NCBI GenBank assembly: GCA_024642205.1
Contig: JAHEBQ010000045.1
Location: 1 to 35,176 of the forward strand
Direction: 5' to 3'
Length of the DNA stretch: 35,176 nt
Source of the DNA: Planctomycetaceae bacterium
GTDB taxonomy: Bacteria; Planctomycetota; Planctomycetia; Pirellulales; Pirellulaceae
Shown here: one piece after another, positions 16,139 through 24,349 of the stretch
How positions within the stretch are numbered: position 1 is the stretch's first letter
Layout: the number at the start of each line of letters is the position of its first letter
Notes under the pieces: generated by a model
Told to the model about the DNA's origin: nothing
The model's database searches: none
What the model saw: the letters and a program-made list of their open reading frames with translations, nothing else
Translations under genes and position numbers: made by a program

Positions 16139-17563
16139 ATGAAGCTCGCCGCAAAACTAATCCTGCTGTTTATCATCTCGGTCACTGCGGTCACTCTGAT
16201 GGCCAGCCATTTGACGAGCAAGCAATCGTTTGCCAACCTTGAGCGACGGCATCGGGAAATCGCTGCTTCGGTTGATTCGATCGAATCGACTCCAGAATTC
16301 CTGGACGCCGTGGAGGCTGGCGACAACGATTATTTTGAGCAGATGATCCGGACGATTTCGAACAACAGCACTCGGATTCGCTGGGTCTGGCTGGGGGATG
16401 AGGTCGATTCGGATTATCGTCCCGCGATCGCCGATGAATCAGTACTGGGAATCCTCTCACAGGAAAAACTCTCAACCACCGGAACGAACCGGCAGGGGCG
16501 GCGCAAATATTTCACCTATCTGCCGGTTACGCTCAGTGGTCGGGCGGGGGCCGTCGAGATTGCCACGCCATTGAATGACCTCGACTCCCAATCGCGTTCC
16601 ACCTGGCTGACGGCTTTGTTCACAATCCTCGCCACCGGGCTGCTCAGTATCGGCGTTGTCATGATCGCGGGCGTCCGCTGGATCGCCAGTCCACTGGCCG
16701 CACTGACCGAAAAGATGAAGCGTGTCGGCAAGGGCGATTTTTCGAGCGATCTCGAAATCCATTCCAACGACGAGCTCGGCCAATTGGCAGTCGCGGTCAA
16801 CCAGATGTGTGACCATCTCCGTCAGCAGCAAAGGACGATTGAACGAGAGACCAACCAACGCATTGAAGCCATCGAGCAACTGCGGCACGCAGACCGCTTG
16901 AAAACCGTGGGACAACTGGCAGCCGGATTCGCCCACGAAGTCGGCACACCGTTAAACGTGATTTCCGGCCGCGCTGAAATGATTCTCAGCGACGACACGC
17001 TTCTTCCGGAGCAGGTTGCCCGGCATGCGATGGCCGTCAAAAGCGAATCGGAACGTATCTCGACAATCATTCAAAAACTGCTGGATTTCGCGCGGCGCAG
17101 CCCAAGCCGCAAATCAAAAAGTGATTTGCGCGACGTGATCAGGCATTCCGTTGACCTGATTCGCCCGCTCACTGAAAAGCGACGCGTGAACGTCAGCATG
17201 GATTTGCCGAAGACGCCGGCGGAAGCGGATTTTGATTTCAACCAGATCCAACAGGTCCTGATGAATCTGATTGACAATGCCGTCGACGCTTCGAGCGAAA
17301 ACCAGACGGTCGACGTGATTCTTCAAAAGACGTTGGCAGACAACCGGTGGAGCATTCAAATCGTGGACCAGGGATCCGGGATTGACCCAGGCCATCGCGA
17401 TGACATTTTCGAACCGTTTTTTACCACCAAGGAAGTCGGCTCCGGGACCGGGCTGGGACTCTCGATCGTGCACGGGATCGTTGAAGAACACGGGGGCACG
17501 ATTCGTTGTGAGAGCCAGGTTGCAGTGGGAACGACCATCACGCTCGAGTTGCCGGCCGCTTGA
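16139..17563 (+). CDS. Membrane sensor histidine kinase (NtrB/ZraS-like)
   Basis: 474 residues from the ATG at 16139. An upstream TTG in frame would put extra polar residues before the first helix. TM1 is about residues 4-23 and TM2 about 156-180, with a periplasmic sensor region of about 130 residues between them. A HAMP linker (182-235) follows. The H-box is LAAGFAHEVGTPLNVISGRA with the phospho-acceptor H266. The ATPase part has the N-box LMNLIDNAVDAS (374-385), G1 VDQGSGID (409-416), the F-box FEPFFTTKE and G2 GTGLGLSI (436-443). No PAS domain is seen. The only response-regulator gene nearby is the convergent sigma-54 activator at 17595-19031, its probable partner. The sensed signal is unknown. 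Confidence 0.9.
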   Translation: MKLAAKLILLFIISVTAVTLMASHLTSKQSFANLERRHREIAASVDSIESTPEFLDAVEAGDNDYFEQMIRTISNNSTRIRWVWLGDEVDSDYRPAIADESVLGILSQEKLSTTGTNRQGRRKYFTYLPVTLSGRAGAVEIATPLNDLDSQSRSTWLTALFTILATGLLSIGVVMIAGVRWIASPLAALTEKMKRVGKGDFSSDLEIHSNDELGQLAVAVNQMCDHLRQQQRTIERETNQRIEAIEQLRHADRLKTVGQLAAGFAHEVGTPLNVISGRAEMILSDDTLLPEQVARHAMAVKSESERISTIIQKLLDFARRSPSRKSKSDLRDVIRHSVDLIRPLTEKRRVNVSMDLPKTPAEADFDFNQIQQVLMNLIDNAVDASSENQTVDVILQKTLADNRWSIQIVDQGSGIDPGHRDDIFEPFFTTKEVGSGTGLGLSIVHGIVEEHGGTIRCESQVAVGTTITLELPAA

Positions 17564-17594
17564 GGGTTACGCCTGCCAGTGATTCGCCCTTGGC

Positions 17595-19031
17595 TCAATC
17601 TCCCTGGGATTCCTTTAACTTCCGGTACAGTGTCTTTCGATCGAGCCCCAGGATCTTTGCGGCCTCGGTCTTGTTTCCCCGGGTTCGGTCAAGCACATAC
17701 CGAATGTAACGTTGCTGGATCCGTTCCAGAGAATCCAGGGGTTGATTGTCCCCTTCATCGATTACCAGCTGAGACGGCGAGTAAGCCGAGATTTTCGCAG
17801 GTAAGACATCGACATTGATTTGTTCGTGTTGAGCCAACACGACCGCGCGCTGGATCACGTTGCGAAGTTCACGAACATTGCCTGGCCAGTCGTATTGCAA
17901 CAGCTTGCGCAGGACCTCGTCTTCCAGTCCCGTGACCTTTTTGTCCATCGCGGAGGCAAATTGACCCAGGAAATGCCTGGCAATCAATAAAACATCCGTT
18001 CCGCGCGTGCGCAGCGGCGGGACCGTGACCTCGAGCACATTGATTCGATAGTACAAATCTTCCCGAAACCTTTTTTCCTCGATCGCAGCTTCAAGGTCGA
18101 GATTGGTCGCCGCGATCAAATGCACGTCGTAGGCCTGTTCTGACTTGCCGCCCACGGGTCGGACGGTTTTCTGTTCCAGCGCGCGAAGCAATTTTGGCTG
18201 GATCCCGATCGGCATTTCACCGATTTCATCCAGAAACAGGGTTCCCCCAGTGGCTTGCAGGAACAAGCCGATGCGATCCTCTTTTGCGTCCGTAAACGCC
18301 CCTTTGACATGTCCAAACAGCTCGCTTTCCAGTAATGCTTCCGGTAGCGCCGCACAGTTCACGGCTACGAACGACTGTTTGGCTCGACTGCCTTGTTGAT
18401 GCAACGCGCGGGCCACGACTTCCTTCCCGGAGCCACTTTCACCCGTCAAGAGTACCGCCGCCGATGAATCGATGATCCGTGAAAGTTGATCCTTGAGACG
18501 CATCATGACATCGCTTTGACCAATCAACTCGCCGAAGGAATCCGATTCAGCCTGCGATTCAAGAATCCGAACCCGGCGCCGCAGTTGACTGTTTTCGGCC
18601 GCCCGCTCCAGCGACGCTTTGAGCAATTCCAGCTCAACCGGTTTGGTCACAAAATCAAACGCCCCGGACCGGAGGGCTTCGACTGCGGTTTCAAGGCTGC
18701 CGTAAGCGGTCATGACGATGACCGGCAAGTTAGCAAATCGTTGCTTGACCGTACGGCAAAACTCCAGTCCATCCATTCCCGGCATCTTGACGTCCGTTAA
18801 AAGGATGTCGAAGTCGGCCTCCGATTCACGACGCTTGAGAGGTTCGCCAGACGTTTCGAAATCGAACTCTGACTTCACTTTCGACGACCCGGCAATCCCC
18901 AAGATCCGACAGGCCTCCATTGCATTGTCGCAACACGTGATATCAAAACCTTTTGGCCGCAGATACTCCTCGAGTAGTTGCCGCATCGAAGTCTGGTCCT
19001 CGACGATCAAGATTCTGGTTGGGTTTTCCAT
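17595..19031 (-). CDS. Sigma-54-dependent response regulator (NtrC family)
   Basis: 478 residues. The receiver domain has acidic pocket E11/D12, phospho-acceptor D80 (ILLTDVKMPGMDG), T108 and K130. D80 lies about 26 residues later than usual because an insertion (about residues 45-73, basic and acidic, SSKVKSEFDFETSGEPLKR) sits between the second helix and third strand. The AAA+ domain has Walker A GESGSGKE (197-204) and Walker B GTLFLDEI (263-270). The sigma-54 contact loop reads GAFTDA (244-249) instead of the classic GAFTGA. The C-terminus is a Fis-type helix-turn-helix (NKTEAAKILGLDRKTLYRKL). It should activate sigma-54 promoters. Its stop is 31 bp from the stop of the kinase gene, tail to tail. 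Confidence 0.92.
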   Translation of the reverse strand: MENPTRILIVEDQTSMRQLLEEYLRPKGFDITCCDNAMEACRILGIAGSSKVKSEFDFETSGEPLKRRESEADFDILLTDVKMPGMDGLEFCRTVKQRFANLPVIVMTAYGSLETAVEALRSGAFDFVTKPVELELLKASLERAAENSQLRRRVRILESQAESDSFGELIGQSDVMMRLKDQLSRIIDSSAAVLLTGESGSGKEVVARALHQQGSRAKQSFVAVNCAALPEALLESELFGHVKGAFTDAKEDRIGLFLQATGGTLFLDEIGEMPIGIQPKLLRALEQKTVRPVGGKSEQAYDVHLIAATNLDLEAAIEEKRFREDLYYRINVLEVTVPPLRTRGTDVLLIARHFLGQFASAMDKKVTGLEDEVLRKLLQYDWPGNVRELRNVIQRAVVLAQHEQINVDVLPAKISAYSPSQLVIDEGDNQPLDSLERIQQRYIRYVLDRTRGNKTEAAKILGLDRKTLYRKLKESQGD

Positions 19032-19259
19032 GGAAGGGATTCAGTCCGGCCGCGTTGGAACAGGTCGCTTGTCAAGTCCGTGTCATCCTTTGTTCTACTG
19101 GCCATCTTAATCTTCAAGTGATCAACGGCGAAAGATAGCAATCTCCAGAACGGGGAATAAGACAATACGCTCGACGTGTAATCGGAGGTCTGGGCTTTTG
19201 TTCAGGATGAGAACGTCGCACCGGAAAAAGCAACGGTGGCGTAATGGAGTGGTGACGAG

Positions 19260-19331
19260 TTTACGTGTTTACGTGTTTACGTGTTTACGTGTTTACGTGT
19301 TTACGTGTTTACGTGTTTACGTGTTTACGTG
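19260..19331 (+). repeat. Tandem array, nine copies of TTTACGTG
   Basis: Nine exact, uninterrupted copies of the 8-mer TTTACGTG fill 19260-19331. The last copy runs straight into the GTGGCC head of REP copy C, so the GTG of the unit and of the head overlap. Perfect identity among copies indicates recent slippage-type expansion; length probably varies between strains. Confidence 0.97.
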
Positions 19332-19417
19332 GCCGTTCGCTCCGCGAACGAGCGCTCATTCGCGGAGCGAATGGCCACGATAAATGGCCACGATAAATGG
19401 CCACGATAAATGGCCAC
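19329..19417 (+). repeat. REP-pair palindrome, copy C, with three-unit tail
   Basis: The core 19329-19378 has head GTGGC, hairpin CGTTCGC-TCC-GCGAACG, linker with AGCGCT, hairpin CATTCGC-GGA-GCGAATG and end GCCAC. It is the most nearly symmetrical copy: its two halves are almost exact reverse complements. The tail is three 13-bp direct repeats GATAAATGGCCAC (19379-19391, 19392-19404, 19405-19417). It is flanked on the left by the TTTACGTG array. Confidence 0.93.
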
Positions 19418-19541
19418 ATGGAATACCCTGGCCCGGCACAGCGGCTGTGCGTCGACCGTGGTAGACTATCGACGACCGGCAGTTCGAGTTTCACGGTGCT
19501 GTTTCATTTGTCAATCGCGACCACCCAATCGAACCAATCGA

Positions 19542-20642
19542 ATGAGTCCATTCAAACCAAAGATCTTCGTTGCAGCTGTGCTTGTCGCTGCCTCGATAGG
19601 TACCAGCGCAAGCGGCCAGACCGGAACAACCCGCGAGCTCCGCTTCAACGACCCGCAACCCCAGCATTATCGGCTGACCGCGCGGGCCAGCGAAATCGAC
19701 GCACGAGTGAACGCTTATCCTGAAATCGGGTTTCTTATTGAGTCCGAAGGCAAGCCGGCGGACGTCCAACACGCATCGGTCGACACCCGCGTGGTGCCGC
19801 GAGGCAAGCTGGTCATCTGGTTAATGGGGCACAACAGTGAACTATTTGATCGGGTCAATTCGTACGGCCTTCACGCGATCCGCGTGCACTACGCCAACAA
19901 GTGGTTTTCGAGTTGCTGCCAGGAAAACCCGGTCGACGAAAACTGTCGCGGTAACATTCGACTGGAAGCCGCTACCGGCGAGGACTTCAGTGACGATGTT
20001 GAGATTCAGAATCCGGATGGCATGATGGAACGTGCGTTTCAATTCGTGAAATGGCTGCACAAGAACAATCCCCAGGGTGGCTGGGACCATTTCCTTTCGA
20101 CCAACGGGGCCGGACTTCGCTGGGAGGACGTGATCATCGCTGGCAGCTCCCATGGTTCAACCACCGCCGCCCGATTCGCCAAGTACAAAAAGGTCAGTCG
20201 CGTCGTCGCGTTCTGCGGACCGCGCGACCAATTCCAAACCTGGCAGTCGCTTGAATCCGCGACGCCGGAGAACCGGTATTTTGGGTTCTCCCATACGTTG
20301 GACGGTGGCTGGACAGGAGATCACTATTGTCGTTCGTGGGAGCTCTTGGGGATGCACAAATTTGGCCGTATCGTCAACGTTGACGATACGAACCTGAAAA
20401 AATTGAACGCCGAGGAAACGGCGATCGCGCTGGAAAACACACGGCGGTTGATCACGAACTTCGATGTTGGCGGCGACGCTCAGCGTGCGCACAGCAGCGT
20501 GCTGCCTGGCAAGCGAGCATTCACGGTCGATGGCGTTTATCAACACGAAAATGTCTGGCGATATCTGTTTACCCATCCGGTCGATGTCGTCGGCACCGCC
20601 GTTGAAATGGACCCTGGCTGCCAGAAGAATCAGAAACAATAG
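19542..20642 (+). CDS. Secreted alpha/beta hydrolase-like protein
   Basis: 366 residues from the ATG at 19542, which starts a good signal peptide (MSPFKPKIFVAAVLVAASIG, cleavage near ASG-Q). The longer frame beginning at 19410 starts inside repeat sequence and is not believable. The order of features fits an alpha/beta hydrolase: a strand LVIWLMGHN (90-98), then strand-nucleophile elbow DVIIAGSSHGSTTAARFA with the GxSxG motif and S203 as nucleophile, then VVAFCGPRD. D281 and H317 are candidate acid and base of the triad. A Cys-rich patch CCQENPVDENC (125-135) may form disulfides. The exact family and substrate are unknown. It neighbours a sulfatase pair, convergent with REP copy D between. 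Confidence 0.72.
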   Translation: MSPFKPKIFVAAVLVAASIGTSASGQTGTTRELRFNDPQPQHYRLTARASEIDARVNAYPEIGFLIESEGKPADVQHASVDTRVVPRGKLVIWLMGHNSELFDRVNSYGLHAIRVHYANKWFSSCCQENPVDENCRGNIRLEAATGEDFSDDVEIQNPDGMMERAFQFVKWLHKNNPQGGWDHFLSTNGAGLRWEDVIIAGSSHGSTTAARFAKYKKVSRVVAFCGPRDQFQTWQSLESATPENRYFGFSHTLDGGWTGDHYCRSWELLGMHKFGRIVNVDDTNLKKLNAEETAIALENTRRLITNFDVGGDAQRAHSSVLPGKRAFTVDGVYQHENVWRYLFTHPVDVVGTAVEMDPGCQKNQKQ

Positions 20643-20699
20643 GATTTTGCTGGCAATCCCTTTTCCGCCAGAGAGGGATGATCGAATGGGAACCGTCAT

Positions 20700-20770
20700 G
20701 CGGCATTTCGCTCTGGGGAATAGTGCTCATTCACGGAGTGAATGGCCACGAACACAGAGTAAATGGCAAC
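20700..20770 (+). repeat. REP-pair palindrome, copy D (partly decayed), with one tail unit
   Basis: The core 20700-20749 keeps the right hairpin CATTCAC-GGA-GTGAATG and GCCAC end, but the left half has mutated (head GCGGC, stem broken to TTTCGC-TCT-GGGGAA). A tail unit of about 21 bp (20750-20770) ends AAATGGCAAC and resembles the adjacent arm read outward. It lies between the convergent stops of the hydrolase and sulfatase A genes. Confidence 0.85.
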
Positions 20771-20803
20771 GGATACATCAAGCCAAGTGCCTGTCAAGCA
20801 ATC

Positions 20804-22210
20804 TCAGTTGCCCAATTTCCAAGCGGGATAGACGGGACGCACTTTCGTGTTCTTATCAGCTTTGTTGCCCGTCGGGGCAGGCGGCAACGTCTTGATCAAT
20901 GATTCAAGCGACTGCCGAATTCGTTGAATGTTTTCATCGGTGGATTCGCTCAGATCATTGGCTTCATCCAGATCGTGGGGAACGTTGAAAAACCGGCCGT
21001 CGCGATAAAGCTTATAATCGCCATTGCGAACAAACTGACCGGGAATCTGATTCCAATACGGCTCGTAGTGACAGAGCACCCAATCGCGCGGGTTCCCGGC
21101 CTCGCCATTGAGTTGCGGGAAGAAACTACGACCGTCCGTGGGATCATCTGCCTTCAAGGCAACGCCTGCCGAATCCGCAAACGTGGGGTAGAAATCGGTG
21201 AAGTCAACCAGGTCATGGGAAACCTGGCCCTGCGGCGTATGCCCTTTCCAATAGGCGACCATTGGAACATGGGTTCCATTGTCTTTCAGTCCCGCCTTGC
21301 CACCTTGAATGTCTCTTCCGTTCCAGCGCGACGTGATGGTTCGATTGGTACCGTTGTCGGCAGTGAACAATATGATCGTGTTCTCAGCTTGACCGATATC
21401 TTCGATTTTCTTGACGATTCGGCCAACGATCTTGTCCATGTAGTTGACCATTGCGACGAAGTTCTCTTTTTTCTTTTCTTTTCCTGTGGGTGCCTTGTTC
21501 AGGTCGGGAAGCTGCTGGTCGCCGATGGTATCGGGGGTCGGTACAAACGGATCGTGGACCAACGCCATCGGATAATAAACCAGAAATGGTTCGGCCCTGT
21601 TTCGTTCCATGAAATCGCAGACAAAATCGCAGAACATGTCCGGGCCATACTTGCCCTGGTTCATTTGCTTGGTCAAAAATTTCCCGTTGTGCTCGATCGG
21701 TGGACTCCAGTACCGTTCGCCTCCACGCGCCTCCGCGTTACCCTTTTGTGTCGTCAATTGCCAAAGCATGTACTCATCGAATCCGGCGGCGATCGGACGG
21801 GACGCGTCGTCATGACCGGGAAGCGAATTGTAGAGCCCATTCAATTGCCACTTGCCCGCAATCGCCGTTTTGTAACCTGCCGCTCTCAGCAGGTTGCCAA
21901 ACGTTTTCTCAGCCGGATTGAGATAGCCGAAATGCGTGTAGTTCCGGAAGTTGTATTTACCGGTCATGATCTTGACGCGCGAGGTCGTACAGATCGGCGT
22001 GGAATAACAGTGTGCAAACCGGACGCCTCTGGATGCCAACTGGTCAATGTTGGGAGTTTTGTAATCTTCGGCGCCGTAGCATCCGAAGGCTTCCCAGCTG
22101 ACGTCGTCGGCCATGATCAAGACGATATTTGGTTTTCTCTCGTCGGCAAACGTACTGCCTGTCAGCGCCAGGCAGACCAGGACGACAATCGCGCTCAATT
22201 GGGTTTTCAT
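20804..22210 (-). CDS. Sulfatase A (arylsulfatase family), variant CTTSR active site
   Basis: 468 residues with a signal peptide (about 1-22, cleavage near TFA-D). Metal-binding Asp residues lie in IVLIMADDVSWEAFGCYG (D35/D36), and the later FTADNGTNRT supplies the C-terminal metal-binding D/N pair. The formylglycine site reads PICTTSRVKIMTGKYNFRN, with C74 as the residue to be converted. It matches C-x-x-x-R but has Thr where the usual motif C-x-P/A-x-R has Pro or Ala. Overall it is a normal-length S1-type sulfatase, probably acting on sulfated polysaccharide outside the cytoplasm. It lies 46 bp downstream of sulfatase B on the same strand, so the two probably form an operon. Confidence 0.92.
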   Translation of the reverse strand: MKTQLSAIVVLVCLALTGSTFADERKPNIVLIMADDVSWEAFGCYGAEDYKTPNIDQLASRGVRFAHCYSTPICTTSRVKIMTGKYNFRNYTHFGYLNPAEKTFGNLLRAAGYKTAIAGKWQLNGLYNSLPGHDDASRPIAAGFDEYMLWQLTTQKGNAEARGGERYWSPPIEHNGKFLTKQMNQGKYGPDMFCDFVCDFMERNRAEPFLVYYPMALVHDPFVPTPDTIGDQQLPDLNKAPTGKEKKKENFVAMVNYMDKIVGRIVKKIEDIGQAENTIILFTADNGTNRTITSRWNGRDIQGGKAGLKDNGTHVPMVAYWKGHTPQGQVSHDLVDFTDFYPTFADSAGVALKADDPTDGRSFFPQLNGEAGNPRDWVLCHYEPYWNQIPGQFVRNGDYKLYRDGRFFNVPHDLDEANDLSESTDENIQRIRQSLESLIKTLPPAPTGNKADKNTKVRPVYPAWKLGN

Positions 22211-22256
22211 GGGTTTGACCTTTTCTGATTTTCAATTGTTTATTGTCAATGATCCG

Positions 22257-24068
22257 TCACTTGGGAGGAATTTCTCCAATGGCTCTTTGCTTGCCAATTT
22301 CAAAATGACCCAGAACTTGTTTACCGGTTTCGTCCATGATCATCCAAATTGCGCCTTGACGGGTGGATTGATTTTTCTGCTCTCCCGCTTCGATCGTGCC
22401 GTATGAATGAGAGCGACCCTCGTGGTCGATCCAGTAAAGTCCGACGGTTTGTCCTGTTCGGTTGGCCAGCAGGACGTCAAACGGAGTCCCCTGGGGTCTG
22501 GAAGCTGGTACGTCAACTCCAGTGGCGGGTTGCCATTTCAGCTTGACCCGGCCGTTCGCTGTCGGCATGACCTTGGCGGCAAACTCCATCGGTGCAAGCT
22601 TCCGTAGTTCGGCTCGTCGCTCTGCATACTCTGGCAACGTTGCGAGATTCGTCCATTCATATCGGTCTGCACGGCTGTCGTAGAGTTCTTCTTCGCCATT
22701 GGCGTAATGAATCAACCGCCAATCCTCGGTGCTCAGTCCGTAGCCACCGGGTTGATGCAAGCAAGTCACCGATGCATGGGGCCATTCGTCATTGGGATGC
22801 AACAAGAGTGGAACCAGGCTGGGCGCAGAACATTCGGATTTGACAGGTAATTCCGCGAGTTCGATTAACGTGGGAAACAGACTGACCAGATTCACCGGTT
22901 TCGAACAGGTGTTCCCGGCACTCGTTCCTTCCGGCAAACCTGGCGCCGTCTTGGGGACGCGCACGATCAGCGGAACGCGCGTGCACACTCGCCAAGCCGT
23001 AAATTTCTGCCAATGTTGCTTTTCACCCAAATGCCAGCCGTGGTCGCTCCACAAGACGACAATCGTGTTGTCGCGGTTGGGGCCATTGTCCAGTGCATCA
23101 AGGACTCGTCCCAGCATCGCATCGGCAAATGCAATCGAGGCCAGGTAACCTTGAATCCCCTGCTTCCATTGTTTCTGTTCCCGGATATGGGCAAAGTACC
23201 GATTGAGACCAAGCCTTCTACCTTCGGGTGGCAAATCCTCAAGATCATCATCCAGGTAGCCTGGCGGCAACTGAATTTCTTCCATCGGAAACAGGTCAAA
23301 ATATTTTCTGGGGACGAACCAGGGTTCGTGCGGGCGATAGATTCCACATGCCAGAAAGAAAGGCTTGTCATGTTTCCTTTCCAGCTGTTCACCAACCCAC
23401 TTTGAGACCAACCAGTCGCCACCATATTCTTCGTCCGTTGCGTCAAGCGGCGCCCAATCAGTTTCAACATACTGCCACGGTCCACCACGCGGCAAACTGA
23501 CCGGACGGTTTTCGGGCTCAAGCGTGCGTGGAAAGGGATTTTCGGAATCCTTGTCTGGAAAATAGTCATCCCAGGATCCAGCATCGATAAAATAATGCAG
23601 AATTTTTCCCGAACCTGCCGACCAGTATCCGTTGCGCGAGAAATACCTTGGCATTAACTCCGCATTCGGAAGAACCTCGCGCATCTGCTGCCGGTTGTCG
23701 TACAGACCCGATTGATTGGGTGACATCCCGGTCATGATCGCCGTCCTTGATGGATTGCACGCTGGCGCGGGACAATGTGCGTTGGTAAACAGCAACCCGC
23801 TGGCTGCCAGCCGGTCGATATTTGGGGTTTTGGCTTGTGGGTGTCCACCCAGGCAGCCAACCCAGTCGTTGAGATCATCCACGGAAATAAACAAGATGTT
23901 GGGTTTCGATTGAGTACCCGGTTGAGTGGGTTGGTCGGCAAAACAGCTTGAATCGATGGCAATGTTACTGGACATGACCGTCACTATGATCACAGTCGAA
24001 ATCTGAGTTGGGAGGTGCGGTCGTTTCGAAATCACAGTTGCGATCCCTTTCTTTTCACGAGTTGACAT
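22257..24068 (-). CDS. Sulfatase B (iduronate-2-sulfatase-like) with C-terminal VHL-beta-like domain
   Basis: 603 residues from the ATG at 24068. A longer TTG start adds two residues. The hydrophobic part of the signal peptide (ISTVIIVTVMSSNIAI) comes after an unusually long basic lead. The sulfatase domain has the metal-site ISVDDLNDWVGCLGGHPQ, the canonical site CNPSR (C104-R108) and the order of blocks seen in iduronate-2-sulfatase-like enzymes. After about residue 500 a separate domain begins. Its segments NRTGQTVGLYWIDHEGR, YGTIEAGEQ and GAIWMIMDETG (encoded about 22290-22485) match the pattern of the VHL beta domain (NRS..V..W....G, Y.TL.PG, G..W..RD). It is probably co-transcribed with sulfatase A. 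REP copy E ends 16 nt before the start codon. Confidence 0.9.
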   Translation of the reverse strand: MSTREKKGIATVISKRPHLPTQISTVIIVTVMSSNIAIDSSCFADQPTQPGTQSKPNILFISVDDLNDWVGCLGGHPQAKTPNIDRLAASGLLFTNAHCPAPACNPSRTAIMTGMSPNQSGLYDNRQQMREVLPNAELMPRYFSRNGYWSAGSGKILHYFIDAGSWDDYFPDKDSENPFPRTLEPENRPVSLPRGGPWQYVETDWAPLDATDEEYGGDWLVSKWVGEQLERKHDKPFFLACGIYRPHEPWFVPRKYFDLFPMEEIQLPPGYLDDDLEDLPPEGRRLGLNRYFAHIREQKQWKQGIQGYLASIAFADAMLGRVLDALDNGPNRDNTIVVLWSDHGWHLGEKQHWQKFTAWRVCTRVPLIVRVPKTAPGLPEGTSAGNTCSKPVNLVSLFPTLIELAELPVKSECSAPSLVPLLLHPNDEWPHASVTCLHQPGGYGLSTEDWRLIHYANGEEELYDSRADRYEWTNLATLPEYAERRAELRKLAPMEFAAKVMPTANGRVKLKWQPATGVDVPASRPQGTPFDVLLANRTGQTVGLYWIDHEGRSHSYGTIEAGEQKNQSTRQGAIWMIMDETGKQVLGHFEIGKQRAIGEIPPK

Positions 24069-24084
24069 CGGCAAAAAAACGTAC

Positions 24085-24153
24085 GTGGCATTTCACTCCG
24101 TGAAATTGCGCTCGTTCACAGAGTGAACGGCCACACACAGAGTGAACGGCCAC
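24085..24153 (+). repeat. REP-pair palindrome, copy E, with one tail unit
   Basis: The core 24085-24134 has head GTGGC, hairpin ATTTCAC-TCC-GTGAAAT, linker TGCGCT, hairpin CGTTCAC-AGA-GTGAACG and GCCAC end. One 19-bp tail unit ACACAGAGTGAACGGCCAC (24135-24153) repeats 18 of the preceding core bases. It lies between the divergent sulfatase B and nitroreductase genes, 16 nt from the sulfatase B ATG, so it is in that gene's leader. Confidence 0.93.
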
Positions 24154-24349
24154 AAAACAGCGATCCCGAACGTTGTTTCGGTCGTGCGTTTGGATACGCC
24201 ACGAAAACGCTCGACCCATCCGCAATTTGGCGATCCGTTTGCGATTCGGTTGCCTGAACGGACAGACGAAATTATAAAGAGTGACGACGCGCGCCTGAGC
24301 GTCTGGCGGCGACAAAAAGGAAATTCAACCCAGCGAATCGACATTTTTT

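Larger units (their letters stand above)
19032..19541. other. Divergent intergenic region with tandem array and REP copy C
   Basis: About 510 bp between the response regulator (-) and hydrolase (+). It holds a nine-copy 8-bp tandem array (19260-19331), REP copy C with its tail (19329-19417), and a small perfect hairpin GCACAG-CGG-CTGTGC (19436-19450). A 9-bp direct repeat CCAATCGAA occurs twice right at the hydrolase start (19525-19542). Open frames through the array encode an artificial repeat (VYVFTCLR) and are not genes. Confidence 0.7.

Noticed and set aside
19198..19383. Open frame encoding a repeated VYVFTCLR peptide
   Set aside because: It is only the translation of the TTTACGTG array and REP copy C.
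20924..22228. Plus-strand open frame of 434 codons
   Set aside because: It is the antisense of sulfatase A, which has a signal peptide, metal sites and an active-site motif in the real frame.
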